DNA of 64,000 nucleotides from an uncultured Colwellia sp. (GCA_913058145.1 CAJXQM010000008.1:1-64000), one strand, 5' to 3'; numbered from the stretch's first letter, positions 44,684-54,093 are shown. A program made the numbers and translations. Notes: generated from the letters alone by a model not told the origin.

Positions 44684-47431
44684 ATGAATTTTTTTAAATC
44701 AATAGTCTGTGCCAGTGTTATTTTGGCTGTATTTGCTTGTGGTAATAATGAAACCTCGCAAACACATATAGCAAAAGCGGAAAAGTTACTAACGGAGAAG
44801 CAACATTTATCGGCAATTATAGCATTAAAAAATGCGATCAAATTAGATGCAAAAAATGCCAAAGCGAGGTTTTTACTTGGTCGTTTGTATCTAGGGTCTG
44901 GTGATGGTTTTAGTGCGGAGAAAGAATTAGAGCGTGCATTACGATTAAAGTATGACGCTAATAAGGCGCTGCCTTTGCTTGCCCGTGCCTATATGCTTAC
45001 CGAATCAGATGACGATATTTTCTTACTTGAAAAAGAAGCTGAGTCGTTAAATCAATCAAGTAAGATACAGTTTTTAGCCTATAAAACCATTGCGGCTTTA
45101 CGGACTGATAACGAAGAGCTTGCTAGTGCAACGGCTGGGTTAGCACTGTCGATGTCAAAAGTTGATGGCTATAGCATGTTGGCGAGTGCTTATTTAGCAT
45201 TTGCGGAAAAAAATACTGCTCATGCAGCGACTTTGGTGGGACGTATTTTAACGGCAACACCTGACAATGCCGATGCGCTGATGCTACAAGGACAAGTTGC
45301 TATAGTTGAAAAGAATTATTCACAAGCAGTGACTAGTTTTGAAAAATATTTTGCGTTACAGCCTAGCTCTAACAAAGTGCAATTATTTATTGCGGATGCC
45401 CTATTGAAAAATGGGCAATACCCAGAAGCAGAGGTAATAGCAGATAGTATTTTGGCGAAAATTCCCAATCAGGCATTCTTGCAATATATAAAAGCGATGG
45501 CTCGCTTTGAAGTAAAAGATTATGAAGCGGCGAGCCATTTTTCTGGCTTATCACTGACCTCAGGCTTTAACTCTTTCAGCTTAAGGTTGGTTGCGGGTGC
45601 GAGCGCTTTTTATTTACAAAATTATGAGCAATGTAATTTACATTTAAAAGACGTAATCAAGTACTTGCCGGCTGATCATGCTGCACGGAGAATGCTCGCG
45701 ATAAGCCAGTTACAACTAGGGTTAATTGAAAATATTAGCGAAACCTTAGGTGATTATGTATTGTCTAATCAAGATAACACTCAGTTTTTAGCAGCGTTAA
45801 GTTATGAATTGATGGAGCTTGGTGCTTATGAAAAAGCCAAAGAGCTCACAATGCATGTAACTGACGCGTCTAAAACTAATGCTGAGCAAAGTGCGCGAGC
45901 TGGTATTTTGAAGTTAATGATGAACGACCCTTCAGGAGTCGAAAATTTAGAATTGGCTTTACAGCAAAACCCAGCATTAATTTCTGCCGAGCTTGCCTTG
46001 GCGTTTACTTCAATTAAAGCCGGTGATTTGACTAGAGCTGATGAGATAGCTAATAAATGGTTAAAACAATATCCAACTAAGGCAGGGGGCTATAACTTAA
46101 AAGCAACGATTGCATTTGTTCAAAATAAGCTTGAACAAGGACAAACAGCATTAGAGCAAAGTTTAAAATTAGAGCCAGATAATATTTATGCATTAACTGC
46201 AATGGTAAAATTAGCAAATCATCAGAAAAAACCGACTAAAGCAATAGTACTTACTGAAGAGGCTATTGTTAGTCACCCTTATAACCTTAAAATCTTAGCG
46301 CAATATTTTGAATTTCATAAAAATGAAGAGGGCTTACAGCCGCTTATAAAAGCGAAACAAAATAATGAAACGAATATTAACTATGGAATTTTATTATCAG
46401 ACGCCTTGATTCAATTAAATAAATATAAACGTGCAAGTGAAATATTAGCTGGCTACCAGCTGAATACTAAAACACCAAAACGTTATTGGCAGTTAATGCT
46501 GATTGCTAATGCTAAACAAGAAGACGCACAAGAAGTGTTCTTGATTTTAGATAAATGGCGTAAAAACAATCCATATCATATTGAGCCTGTATTATTAGTA
46601 GTAAATTACTGGGCAGCTAAAAAACTACCCGATCGTGCTTTAAATGTTTTAAAACGCAGTTTTAAACAACATCCTAATAACTTAATGCTTCATTTGATAA
46701 AAATGCAGGTGTTATTAAATAATAATCGCGCCAGTGAGGCAAAAAATTTACTAAAAGATCTATCATCATTTGATCTCAATAAAAACGTAAAAGCAGGAAT
46801 AGAAGGGCGTATTTTACTCTTGGAGCGAAAATTTTCTGCAGCAGTACCAAAGTTAAAGCTACAATATGACGCCAAGCCAAGTGATCAAAATGCCACTTTT
46901 CTAGCTTACGCGCTTGAGCAAAACAACCAAAAACAGGAGGCGATTGAATTACTTGAAAGCTATTCATTCGAATATGGCTCGCAGCCAAGGGTTAGCTTGA
47001 GTTTGGCGAATATGTATTTATCTATTGATGTCAATAAAGCTATTATTGAATATGAAAAGTTAATTAAAATACAGCCTAACAATATTATAGTATTGAATAA
47101 TTTATCTTGGCTGTATATGGAAAAGAATCTATTTTTTGAAGCATTAACGCATGCAAAAAAAGCGTATTATTTGTCAGCTGAAGTACCTAATGTTGTTGAT
47201 ACTTATGCCCAGGTTTTATTAAAATCAGGTAAGAAAGCACAAGCACTAACAAAGGCTAAGCAAGCGTATACATTATCAAAGGCGAGGAATGTAGATATAG
47301 CGCTGAACTTTGTAGAAACGTTATTGGCGAATAATGATAAAGCGCAAGCGAAAAAAATACTGTTAGAAATTAGCACTAAAACTAAAGTACAAAAAGCAAA
47401 ACATCAGCAGTTATCAACACAATTAATGTAG
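44684..47431 (+). CDS. prsT: PEP-CTERM system TPR-repeat lipoprotein PrsT (copy 2)
   Basis: Second member of the PrsT family, 915 residues, almost the same length as copy 1 and alike in layout: signal peptide with lipobox VFAC (Cys19), first TPR unit beginning AKAEKLLTEKQHLSAIIALKN, and a shared late segment IIVLNNLSWLYMEK corresponding to IIILNNISWALGEK in copy 1. The copies are clearly diverged, so the duplication is not recent. It follows manC-manB on the same strand after 133 bases and faces the N-acyl amino acid synthase-like gene. Separate substrates or assembly routes for the two copies are possible. Confidence 0.9.
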   Translation: MNFFKSIVCASVILAVFACGNNETSQTHIAKAEKLLTEKQHLSAIIALKNAIKLDAKNAKARFLLGRLYLGSGDGFSAEKELERALRLKYDANKALPLLARAYMLTESDDDIFLLEKEAESLNQSSKIQFLAYKTIAALRTDNEELASATAGLALSMSKVDGYSMLASAYLAFAEKNTAHAATLVGRILTATPDNADALMLQGQVAIVEKNYSQAVTSFEKYFALQPSSNKVQLFIADALLKNGQYPEAEVIADSILAKIPNQAFLQYIKAMARFEVKDYEAASHFSGLSLTSGFNSFSLRLVAGASAFYLQNYEQCNLHLKDVIKYLPADHAARRMLAISQLQLGLIENISETLGDYVLSNQDNTQFLAALSYELMELGAYEKAKELTMHVTDASKTNAEQSARAGILKLMMNDPSGVENLELALQQNPALISAELALAFTSIKAGDLTRADEIANKWLKQYPTKAGGYNLKATIAFVQNKLEQGQTALEQSLKLEPDNIYALTAMVKLANHQKKPTKAIVLTEEAIVSHPYNLKILAQYFEFHKNEEGLQPLIKAKQNNETNINYGILLSDALIQLNKYKRASEILAGYQLNTKTPKRYWQLMLIANAKQEDAQEVFLILDKWRKNNPYHIEPVLLVVNYWAAKKLPDRALNVLKRSFKQHPNNLMLHLIKMQVLLNNNRASEAKNLLKDLSSFDLNKNVKAGIEGRILLLERKFSAAVPKLKLQYDAKPSDQNATFLAYALEQNNQKQEAIELLESYSFEYGSQPRVSLSLANMYLSIDVNKAIIEYEKLIKIQPNNIIVLNNLSWLYMEKNLFFEALTHAKKAYYLSAEVPNVVDTYAQVLLKSGKKAQALTKAKQAYTLSKARNVDIALNFVETLLANNDKAQAKKILLEISTKTKVQKAKHQQLSTQLM

Positions 47432-47435
47432 CAGT

Positions 47436-47480
47436 CACCTAAAGTTTGATGAGGTGCATAATAACACCTCTAGTTAGGTG
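47436..47480. terminator. Nested hairpin after prsT copy 2
   Basis: Outer arms CACCTAA (47436-47442) and TTAGGTG (47474-47480) enclose inner arms GAGGTG (47451-47456) and CACCTC (47465-47470). There is no T-tract, so it is not a canonical rho-independent terminator, but it lies directly after the prsT stop between convergent genes and could stabilise mRNA 3' ends. Confidence 0.35.
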
Positions 47481-47561
47481 GCTAAATTAACTATACCACT
47501 ACACAGAATAATCGGAGCAACTCAGGATAATAGGAGAGACTAATAATAAACTGATATTATG

Positions 47562-47588
47562 CCGTTTGCCCTGAGTTTATCGAAGGGT
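47562..47588. repeat. REP-like palindromic repeat (dispersed family), half copy B
   Basis: A single arm CCGTTTGCCCTGAGTTTATC followed by GAAGGGT, the inverse-oriented core of the dispersed family. It abuts the stop codon of the minus-strand acyltransferase gene. Only one half is visible here. Confidence 0.65.
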
Positions 47589-48412
47589 TATATTGACTTC
47601 AATTCAGTTAATTGTTCGGAGATATCATGTCGAATTATTTTATAAAGGTTTTTAAAGCCTGGGGATAGGTTAGACAAGAACATTTTTGGGTTAATATAGT
47701 ATGGAGCTCTTAGGCCGTGATAGTCTATTGGCTCGCCAAGTTGTTTGAATTTAATACCGACAAATTTCATACTATGGGCTAAGCGAGGCTCCATCATGAC
47801 ATAAGCATGTTTGATGCCTGTATCTATTGCCATTGTTGCTGCTGCCATATATAAGCCAATAGCAATAAAAGGAAAGCATCGTAGCTCAACTTCAGAATAA
47901 CTACTTGCTTGAATAACACCCGTACCAGACCCTTTATATTGATCTGTTTTACGACGTCTAAAATCTGCTTTTACCGCTAAGCGAGATATTTCACAAATTT
48001 CATTTCTATTAAAGCGGCTAGGGTGTAATTTTTCGTCCGTAATTGAATCTAGGCAAAATTTTTCAATGGGTAATAGTTGCCCTTCTTTTTGGATTCTGAC
48101 CACACGCACACAGCTAGTATAAATACTTGAAGGTTTATGCTTAATTAAGGAAAAGATAGATTGCTCATCAAATTCATCCTTCTCTTGACTGCCCTCTTTT
48201 ATTTCTTCAAAGGCGAGTTCTTCACAGTAAACATTATGGCGTATTTTAAATACCTCCTCTTTAAGGGCATTGGTCACAGCTACTTGTGTCTCTAAAAATT
48301 GGGTGAAATGCTCTGCTATATCATTAGCCTCATGACTTACCTTCATTGAGACGAGTTTTTTTGTTAGATCGCCAATAATGGGAGTATTTAGCAGGCGTTT
48401 GTTCCAGTTCAT
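47588..48412 (-). CDS. PEP-CTERM/exosortase-associated acyltransferase (N-acyl amino acid synthase-like, FeeM-type)
   Basis: GNAT-like protein related to autoinducer synthases and FeeM. Matching features: VFKIRHNVYCEELAFE near residues 57-72 (the RxxVY/F substrate-recognition segment), the FDEQS turn, then SCVRVVR and a conserved EICEISRLAVKADFRRRK stretch around 142-159. Members of this exosortase-linked family make long-chain N-acyl amino acids from acyl-ACP. 274 residues. ATG preceded by GGAG. Its mRNA leader contains a perfect palindrome. Product identity is inference. Confidence 0.85.
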   Translation of the reverse strand: MNWNKRLLNTPIIGDLTKKLVSMKVSHEANDIAEHFTQFLETQVAVTNALKEEVFKIRHNVYCEELAFEEIKEGSQEKDEFDEQSIFSLIKHKPSSIYTSCVRVVRIQKEGQLLPIEKFCLDSITDEKLHPSRFNRNEICEISRLAVKADFRRRKTDQYKGSGTGVIQASSYSEVELRCFPFIAIGLYMAAATMAIDTGIKHAYVMMEPRLAHSMKFVGIKFKQLGEPIDYHGLRAPYYINPKMFLSNLSPGFKNLYKIIRHDISEQLTELKSI

Positions 48413-48480
48413 GTAATCTCCATTTTATCGTATTTGCATGCAGGGTCACAATAATGACTAGTTACTTAACTATGGTTACA

Positions 48481-48503
48481 GCAATTTTTAGACTAAAAAT
48501 TGC
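48481..48503. promoter_or_regulatory. Perfect 10-bp inverted repeat upstream of the acyltransferase gene
   Basis: GCAATTTTTA (48481-48490) and TAAAAATTGC (48494-48503) are exact reverse complements separated by GAC. It lies about 70-90 bases upstream of the acyltransferase start, in the 153-base gap after the patatin gene. It could be an operator, or a weak terminator for the patatin transcript. No regulator is encoded nearby. Confidence 0.45.
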
Positions 48504-48565
48504 ATAGGCTATAACCAACTATAGCTTAATATTTCATATTTTCTTTTACCCTAAATATTGGGGGA

Positions 48566-49390
48566 TTAATGGGGGGTTTTAGTTTTAATGGGAACAATTT
48601 CTAATGCTGTTTGATAGCCAATCTCGAATAGTTGTAACTTTTGTTCATTCGTCATAGCAAAGTCTACACCTGAACATTCCCCGGTATTTATAACAATGGT
48701 ATGGTGCCAAAAAGCATTGTTAATATATTCTCGTGAAATAGTAGTCATAAAGGTGCGAATCAGTAATGTTATGTAATTAAATATAGGAAAATAACGATTC
48801 GTTTTGAGTTCGTTATATTCATATTCACTTCTCAGTCTGAAGCACATGACCGGTGTACCATCTTTAGCCCAATTTCGATGTAGGGCATCTTCAGATAATA
48901 TGCTGCCATCAACCATGAGGTATTTGCCAAACGGTTTAAAACTAAAAACAAGTGGGATAGACATAGAAAAGCGGACGGCCTTTGACACTTTCATATTGGG
49001 CGTGTTTTCTTGATTAAAAATAACAGGCTGACCACTTTTTACATCGGTAGCTACAACATGTAGTTGTATATTCATTTGGGAAAAGGTTTTACCTTTTAGA
49101 TGTTTATCAACCCATTTTTCAAATACATCACCAGAGCTTAACCCCCCATTTCGTATAAGCTTGAATAAAGAAAAACCTGTGAATTGAGTATAATTAGTGG
49201 TTAATGCTATTTCTTTCATTTCAGTAATCGAAAGACCGGAAGCAAAAAAACTAGCAATAATACTGCCACCCGACACGCCGACTATATTATCAAATTGTAT
49301 CTGTAATTTTTTCAAGGCTTGCAATACACCAAGATGGGCAGGTAAACGTGTGCCTCCACCAGCAAGGATAGGAACTATTTTTTCAGTCAT
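48566..49390 (-). CDS. Patatin-like phospholipase / acyl hydrolase
   Basis: Ser-Asp dyad lipid acyl hydrolase. The oxyanion hole is a GGGTRLPAHLGV segment near residues 12-23 (G-G-G-x-R), the nucleophile elbow is GVSGGS near 36-41, and the catalytic Asp lies in MVDGSIL, with DGS instead of the more usual DGG/DGA. I chose ATG 49390 because GGAG lies seven bases upstream; the longer frame from 49411 adds MILRRNS. No signal peptide, so cytoplasmic or membrane-peripheral. Same strand as the N-acyl amino acid synthase-like gene: both handle acyl chains, so a joint pathway is conceivable. Confidence 0.87.
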   Translation of the reverse strand: MTEKIVPILAGGGTRLPAHLGVLQALKKLQIQFDNIVGVSGGSIIASFFASGLSITEMKEIALTTNYTQFTGFSLFKLIRNGGLSSGDVFEKWVDKHLKGKTFSQMNIQLHVVATDVKSGQPVIFNQENTPNMKVSKAVRFSMSIPLVFSFKPFGKYLMVDGSILSEDALHRNWAKDGTPVMCFRLRSEYEYNELKTNRYFPIFNYITLLIRTFMTTISREYINNAFWHHTIVINTGECSGVDFAMTNEQKLQLFEIGYQTALEIVPIKTKTPH

Positions 49391-49530
49391 GCTATTTCTC
49401 CGTAATATCATTTATTATGGCTGATATTTAAAAGTTTGCCTGCTGAATGAACGCAAATTAAATTATATTTAAAATACAAGCTAGAATATAAAGATTGGAA
49501 GAATATAATTTTAAAAAAGGGAAAGATAAA

Positions 49531-50298
49531 ATGTTTAAAAAAACATCTATTATGTTGTCAGTATGCAGCTTGCTTTATATTATCCCAGCAAAAGCTGAAT
49601 TTTTTGATGTGGTAGCAAAAATAAAACATTCTGTGGTTGGTATAGGGATTAATACACCGACAAGTAGACCACAAAATATATTGCGTGGTACGGGTTTTGT
49701 CATTGGTAATGGGCATTACGTTATCACTAATGCTCATGTGTTACCCACCGAGCTTGACGAAAGTTTATTGCAAAAAATGGCCATATTTATTGGTTCAGGA
49801 AAAAACGCTAAAGTGAGAGATGCCGAAATTATTGCTACGTCAGATTTATATGATCTAGCAATATTGAGACTATCTGGCTCACCCTTACCAGCCATGAGTT
49901 TAGCGGATAAGACAATTCGTCCTGATGGTAGTGATATTGCTTTTACGGGTTTTCCTATTGGTGGTGTTTTAGGTTTATACCCCGTTACGCACCGAGGTAT
50001 TATTGCCAGTACTACGCCAACTGTTATACCGGTACAAACAGCAGGGCAGATTAATTTAAAAATGTTAAAACGTATGCGCAACCCTTATTCTGTTTATCAA
50101 CTAGATGCGACGGCATACCCAGGCAATAGTGGTAGTGCTATGTATGATATGAAAACGGGTAACGTATTAGGAATTATTAATAAAGTATTCGTGCAAAGCA
50201 CTAAAGAGGCGCTGCTTAGTAATCCTAGTGGTATTACCTATGCTATTCCAGTGAAATATTTACACTTAATATTGAAAGAAAACAATATTACATTATAG
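49531..50298 (+). CDS. Secreted trypsin-like serine protease (S1/DegP-type)
   Basis: Signal peptide MFKKTSIMLSVCSLLYIIPAKA, then a chymotrypsin-fold domain with the full triad: TNAH (His69), YDLAIL (Asp108) and PGNSGS (Ser200). No PDZ domain follows; at 255 residues it is a minimal periplasmic protease. ATG 49531 has GGGA upstream; the open frame extends to a TTG at 49495 that would put a charged stretch before the signal peptide. Periplasmic quality control or processing is likely. It is convergent with yibQ, 17 bases apart. Confidence 0.88.
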   Translation: MFKKTSIMLSVCSLLYIIPAKAEFFDVVAKIKHSVVGIGINTPTSRPQNILRGTGFVIGNGHYVITNAHVLPTELDESLLQKMAIFIGSGKNAKVRDAEIIATSDLYDLAILRLSGSPLPAMSLADKTIRPDGSDIAFTGFPIGGVLGLYPVTHRGIIASTTPTVIPVQTAGQINLKMLKRMRNPYSVYQLDATAYPGNSGSAMYDMKTGNVLGIINKVFVQSTKEALLSNPSGITYAIPVKYLHLILKENNITL

Positions 50299-50315
50299 TA
50301 AATAGGTGCGAGTGG

Positions 50316-51089
50316 TTAGTCACTTGCTAGTCGTGTTTGGTTATTTGTTGGGGTTGAATACAAAGAGGATAGAGGTACTAGCTCAATATTTTTTTGTTTT
50401 AAGGTTGGGATGAGGCGCAGTAATGCTTGAATCGTTTCAGGATGTGGATGGGCAATGGCAATGGCAAAATGTTGGGTCTTGGCATGTTTAATTAACGATT
50501 GAAACTGTTTATTGATATAACTTTCAGTTAATTGGTTATCTAAAAAAACATGGCGCCCTTTTACAGGCACCCCTAGTTTTTGAGCAATAATACTTGCTTT
50601 GGAATAAGGGCTGGTTTTACTGTCTAAAAATAGTAAGTGATGTTGCTTGAGAAAACCCATAGTCCATGACATCGGTTCGACTAGTTGCGTTAAATGACTA
50701 CCCATATGGTTATTAATGCCTATAGCAAAAGGTACTTCTGCTAAAGACTGATTCAAGCTGGCATAAATTTCTGCTTTATTCATGATACTAGTCAGTGCAC
50801 CAGGACCTAATTTTTTACCGTTTTGTGCTTCCATTGGAATATGAAGTAAGACTTCTTTGTGATTGGCATTGGCTCTCATCGCTAATGTTTTACCATAAGG
50901 TGTGTGGGGTAAAATAGAATAGGTGATAGCGCCAGGTAATAACAGCGCATGTTCGTCGGTCTCTCGATAACCTATGTCGTCAATTACAATGGCGATGCGT
51001 GCGGGTTTTTCTTGTGCGGAGACCGCAGATAAAAGTTCAGTAAATGAAAAGATGATAAGAAGAAGAAACTTCGACACAGCGGAAATCAT
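50316..51089 (-). CDS. yibQ: Divergent polysaccharide deacetylase family protein (YibQ)
   Basis: Periplasmic protein with a signal peptide ending AVSA-Q and the YibQ opening IAIVIDDIGYRETDEHALLLPGAITYSILPH. Further motifs LLHIPMEAQ, INNHMGSHLT and AIAIAHPHP give the metal-binding pattern of divergent deacetylases. 257 residues. Its physiological substrate is not established; it commonly lies next to envC and gpmI, as here, suggesting a peptidoglycan-related role. No link to the EPS cluster is needed. Confidence 0.9.
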   Translation of the reverse strand: MISAVSKFLLLIIFSFTELLSAVSAQEKPARIAIVIDDIGYRETDEHALLLPGAITYSILPHTPYGKTLAMRANANHKEVLLHIPMEAQNGKKLGPGALTSIMNKAEIYASLNQSLAEVPFAIGINNHMGSHLTQLVEPMSWTMGFLKQHHLLFLDSKTSPYSKASIIAQKLGVPVKGRHVFLDNQLTESYINKQFQSLIKHAKTQHFAIAIAHPHPETIQALLRLIPTLKQKNIELVPLSSLYSTPTNNQTRLASD

Positions 51090-51201
51090 TTTGTTTTATT
51101 TATCAATAGAGTGCGGTGTTAAAGCATATCATTTAGTTTTAAGCTTGTCGCCCTTCTCTTATAGCAAGTAAAAAAGGTGTATCCTGAAGAATACTCCGTT
51201 C

Positions 51202-51264
51202 GTCCTGAGCCGGCCGAAGGAAGCTTGTCGAAGGGCGACAAGCTTCCTTCGGCCGGCTCAGGAC
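51202..51264. repeat. Perfect 29-bp inverted repeat within REP-like copy C
   Basis: Arms 51202-51230 and 51236-51264 are exact reverse complements around a 5-base loop (AAGGG). The arm begins GTCCTGAGCCGGCCGAAGG and includes AAGCTTGTCG, so it is built from the dispersed REP-like core. It lies between yibQ and envC, 40 bases after the envC stop on the minus strand, and would fold into a very stable hairpin in the envC transcript. Confidence 0.9.
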
Positions 51265-51307
51265 AATCGGGAAAGCTCAGGGTGTTCGGAGACACTTAGG
51301 ATGTAAA

Positions 51308-52489
51308 TTATTTACACCAAAGTTTGGGGTTTACAGCTTTACCTTGATGACGAATCTCAAAATAAAGTCCGGCTTGATCTTGTCCGCCACTTTGCCCAAC
51401 TAAAGCAATAGGCTCACCGGTTTCTACTCTATCACCAACAGACTTTAATAAGGCTTGATTATGGGCATATAAACTCATATAGCCATTGCCGTGATCAATA
51501 ACAATTAATAAACCATAACCTTTTAACCAGTCTGAAAATAAAATAGTGCCATTATGTATCGTTTGTACTTGTCTACCAATGGGAGCACCAAGTAAGACGC
51601 CTTTCCATTTTAGATAACCTTGTTTTTGGCTACCAAAACTTCGCAGAAGCCGTCCTTTTATCGGCCAAGATAATTTACGTTTTAACTTACTCAACCCCAT
51701 TAAATTAATTTCTGCGCGAATAAGCGCTGTAAGCTTTTGCAAAGCAGCGGTTAGGTTAGCTTCTTCTGATTTTAATTTAGCTAACTGTTGTTTGCTGGAT
51801 AATAATTTCTTATTTAAATACGCTAAGGTATTACTTCTTTTATTCTTGTTTTTACTTAAACTGTTTTGTTGTTTTTTTTGATTGAGGTTTAATGTTTTTA
51901 ATTGCGCGACTTGTTCCTGATGTTGCGTAGTGACTTGCATTAATTGGGTAATAGTTGCTTGAAACTTATCAATTTCCTTAATGCGTGCTTTGTTTAAATA
52001 TTGATAATAACTGATGGTGCGTTGAATCTTTTTACTTTCATCTTGGTTTAATACTAATTTCAAATAACTATGCTGGCCGGTAGTGTAAGCTGAACGAAGT
52101 TGTTGGGCGAGTATGCGCTCTTGTTGGTTTTTTTGTACCGCTAATTGTTGTTTTTCTTTACTAAGGGCTGCTATTTTTTTATTCGTCACCTTGAGTTGTT
52201 GATTAGTATCACTGATGGTTTTTACCGCTTTGGCGATAGCTAAATCATCATTTTTTAGCTGTTGCTCTAAGGTTGATCGATTTTTATTAGTGTTAAATAT
52301 GTTAGATTCTTGCTTGGCGATAGCTTGTTGCACATCATTAAGTTTACGGGTGTTTTGTTGCTTTGAGTTTTGGTGATTGGTGATATCAGCAGCCATACTA
52401 AAGCCGACAAAAATTAAGCTGCTTAGGATAACTAAGCAGCTTAATAATTTGCCAAATACTTGCATGGCGTTGAATGAAGACTTTAACAT
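51308..52489 (-). CDS. envC: Murein hydrolase activator EnvC
   Basis: Periplasmic activator of the amidases AmiA/AmiB at the division septum. N-terminal signal segment, then a long coiled coil (about 40-250) with frequent KQQ/LKN heptads, and a C-terminal LytM (M23-like) domain from about 275. The LytM metal site is degenerate: the first metal His is replaced in GAPIGRQVQ, while IDHGNGYMSLYAHN is retained, as expected for a non-catalytic activator. 393 residues. Part of the conserved yibQ-envC-gpmI order, all on the minus strand. Confidence 0.92.
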   Translation of the reverse strand: MLKSSFNAMQVFGKLLSCLVILSSLIFVGFSMAADITNHQNSKQQNTRKLNDVQQAIAKQESNIFNTNKNRSTLEQQLKNDDLAIAKAVKTISDTNQQLKVTNKKIAALSKEKQQLAVQKNQQERILAQQLRSAYTTGQHSYLKLVLNQDESKKIQRTISYYQYLNKARIKEIDKFQATITQLMQVTTQHQEQVAQLKTLNLNQKKQQNSLSKNKNKRSNTLAYLNKKLLSSKQQLAKLKSEEANLTAALQKLTALIRAEINLMGLSKLKRKLSWPIKGRLLRSFGSQKQGYLKWKGVLLGAPIGRQVQTIHNGTILFSDWLKGYGLLIVIDHGNGYMSLYAHNQALLKSVGDRVETGEPIALVGQSGGQDQAGLYFEIRHQGKAVNPKLWCK

Positions 52490-52536
52490 TAAATTATGAG
52501 TTATTATTATTTTGTAATTCTCATTAGTGTGCCGTA

Positions 52537-54093
52537 TTAATCAAGCTGCATCAATACCGAGCCAGTCATTTCTTCTGGTTGCTCCATTGCCATTAAATGC
52601 AATAATGTGGGCGAAATATCACTTAACGTTCCTATTTTTGCAGGCTTGGCTTTTCTACCAACATAAATCAATGGCACTGGCTCACAAGTATGCGCGGTAT
52701 GTGCTTGACCTGACTCTTCATCAAGCATTTTCTCGGCATTACCATGATCGGCGGTAATTAAACACTCTCCACCGGTTTTTTGTAGGGAATCAACTACACG
52801 CCCCACACAAGTATCAATTGCTTCACACGCTTTTACCGCAGCGTCAAAATTGCCAGTGTGACCTACCATATCCCCATTTGGATAATTACAAACGATAAAG
52901 TCATATTCGCCACTCTCAATGGCTGCCACTAATTTATCGGTCAGTAGCGTTGAATTCATTTCTGGCTGTAAATCATAGGTGGCAACATCAGGAGAAGGGA
53001 CTAAAATACGTTGCTCACCCTTAAAAGTATCTTCCTGCCCCCCACTAAAGAAGAAAGTCACGTGGGCGTATTTCTCTGTTTCAGAAATACGTAATTGGGT
53101 TTTGTGATGTTTAGCTAGCCATTCACCCATAACATTATCTAACGCTTGTGGTGCAAAAGCACAGGGAGCCTCAATATCAGCGGCATATCGAGTTAACATA
53201 ACAAAGTCACTAATGGCGGGTGTTTTCTTACGGGTGAAGCCTGAAAAATCTGCTTCGGTGAAACAGCGACTAAATTGTCGGGCACGATCGGCTCTAAAAT
53301 TCATAAATATCAAAGCATCACCATCATTTACTTCAATTGCGTTACCTGCGTTATTGAGTATGGCACTTGCACTAACAAATTCATCATTTTCATCACGTTC
53401 GTAAGCGCTTTCTAAAGCAGACAAAGCATCGTTATATTGATATTTACTTATCCCCGATACGATTAAGTCATAGGCGGCTTCAACACGATCCCAACGCTGA
53501 TCTCTATCCATGGCAAAGTAACGACCGATAACAGAGGCAATTTGCCCTTCACCCGAAGTGTTGGCAAAAAGTTGCTCGAATTTTTGTTGAGCTTTTTCTA
53601 ATGATGCTTTCGCACTTCGTGGTGGAGTATCTCGACCATCTAAAAAGGCATGTAAATATATTTTGTTTGCACCACGATTTTTGGCCAATTCCATCATGGC
53701 AAAAATGTGTTCTTCATGGCTATGTACACCACCGGGTGAGAGTAATCCAAAGATATGTACGGCTGTGTTTTTCTCTATCGCTTTATCTACCGCTTTACAT
53801 AATGCCGGTGTTTGCGAAAATTCACCGTCGCTAATTGCTTTAGTAATGCGAGTAAAGTCTTGATAAACCACACGACCAGCACCTAAATTTACATGTCCTA
53901 CTTCAGAATTACCCATTTGACCGTCAGGTAAACCCACCGCCATGCCAGAGGTTTGAATTAGCATGTTAGGATAATCACTTTTAAGCTTATCTAGTATTGG
54001 GGTCTTAGCTGCTTGGATTGCATTAGAATTACTTTGTTCACGATAGCCCCAGCCATCCAAAATAATTAAAACGGTAGATTTTTTATTAGCCAT
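52537..54093 (-). CDS. gpmI: 2,3-bisphosphoglycerate-independent phosphoglycerate mutase
   Basis: Glycolytic enzyme interconverting 3- and 2-phosphoglycerate with two Mn2+. [11 protein letters not shown] opens the phosphatase domain; the nucleophile Ser lies in [14 protein letters not shown] near residues 60-73; [12 protein letters not shown] and the later [12 protein letters not shown] and [10 protein letters not shown] supply metal ligands. I chose ATG 54093 (MANKKST), preceded by AAGG; the frame extends to 54141 with a non-conserved 16-residue leader. About 518 residues is normal. Adjacent to envC and divergent from yibN. Confidence 0.95.
   Translation of the reverse strand: MANKKSTVLIILDGWGYREQSNSNAIQAAKTPILDKLKSDYPNMLIQTSGMAVGLPDGQMGNSEVGHVNLGAGRVVYQDFTRITKAISDGEFSQTPALCKAVDKAIEKNTAVHIFGLLSPGGVHSHEEHIFAMMELAKNRGANKIYLHAFLDGRDTPPRSAKASLEKAQQKFEQLFANTSGEGQIASVIGRYFAMDRDQRWDRVEAAYDLIVSGISKYQYNDALSALESAYERDENDEFVSASAILNNAGNAIEVNDGDALIFMNFRADRARQFSRCFTEADFSGFTRKKTPAISDFVMLTRYAADIEAPCAFAPQALDNVMGEWLAKHHKTQLRISETEKYAHVTFFFSGGQEDTFKGEQRILVPSPDVATYDLQPEMNSTLLTDKLVAAIESGEYDFIVCNYPNGDMVGHTGNFDAAVKACEAIDTCVGRVVDSLQKTGGECLITADHGNAEKMLDEESGQAHTAHTCEPVPLIYVGRKAKPAKIGTLSDISPTLLHLMAMEQPEEMTGSVLMQLD

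Noticed and set aside
48513-48530. Second sigma-54-like site (TTGGTTATAGCCTATGCAA on the minus strand) upstream of the acyltransferase gene
   Set aside because: The GG and GC elements are 11 bases apart instead of 10; the spacing of this promoter class is strict, so I do not call it.
50308-50327. Short hairpin between the protease and yibQ genes
   Set aside because: Only seven pairs including a wobble, no T-tract, and it overlaps the yibQ stop; too weak to call a terminator.
51308-52489. Catalytic M23 endopeptidase
   Set aside because: The first metal ligand of the LytM domain is missing, and the coiled coil plus gene order indicate the non-catalytic activator EnvC.
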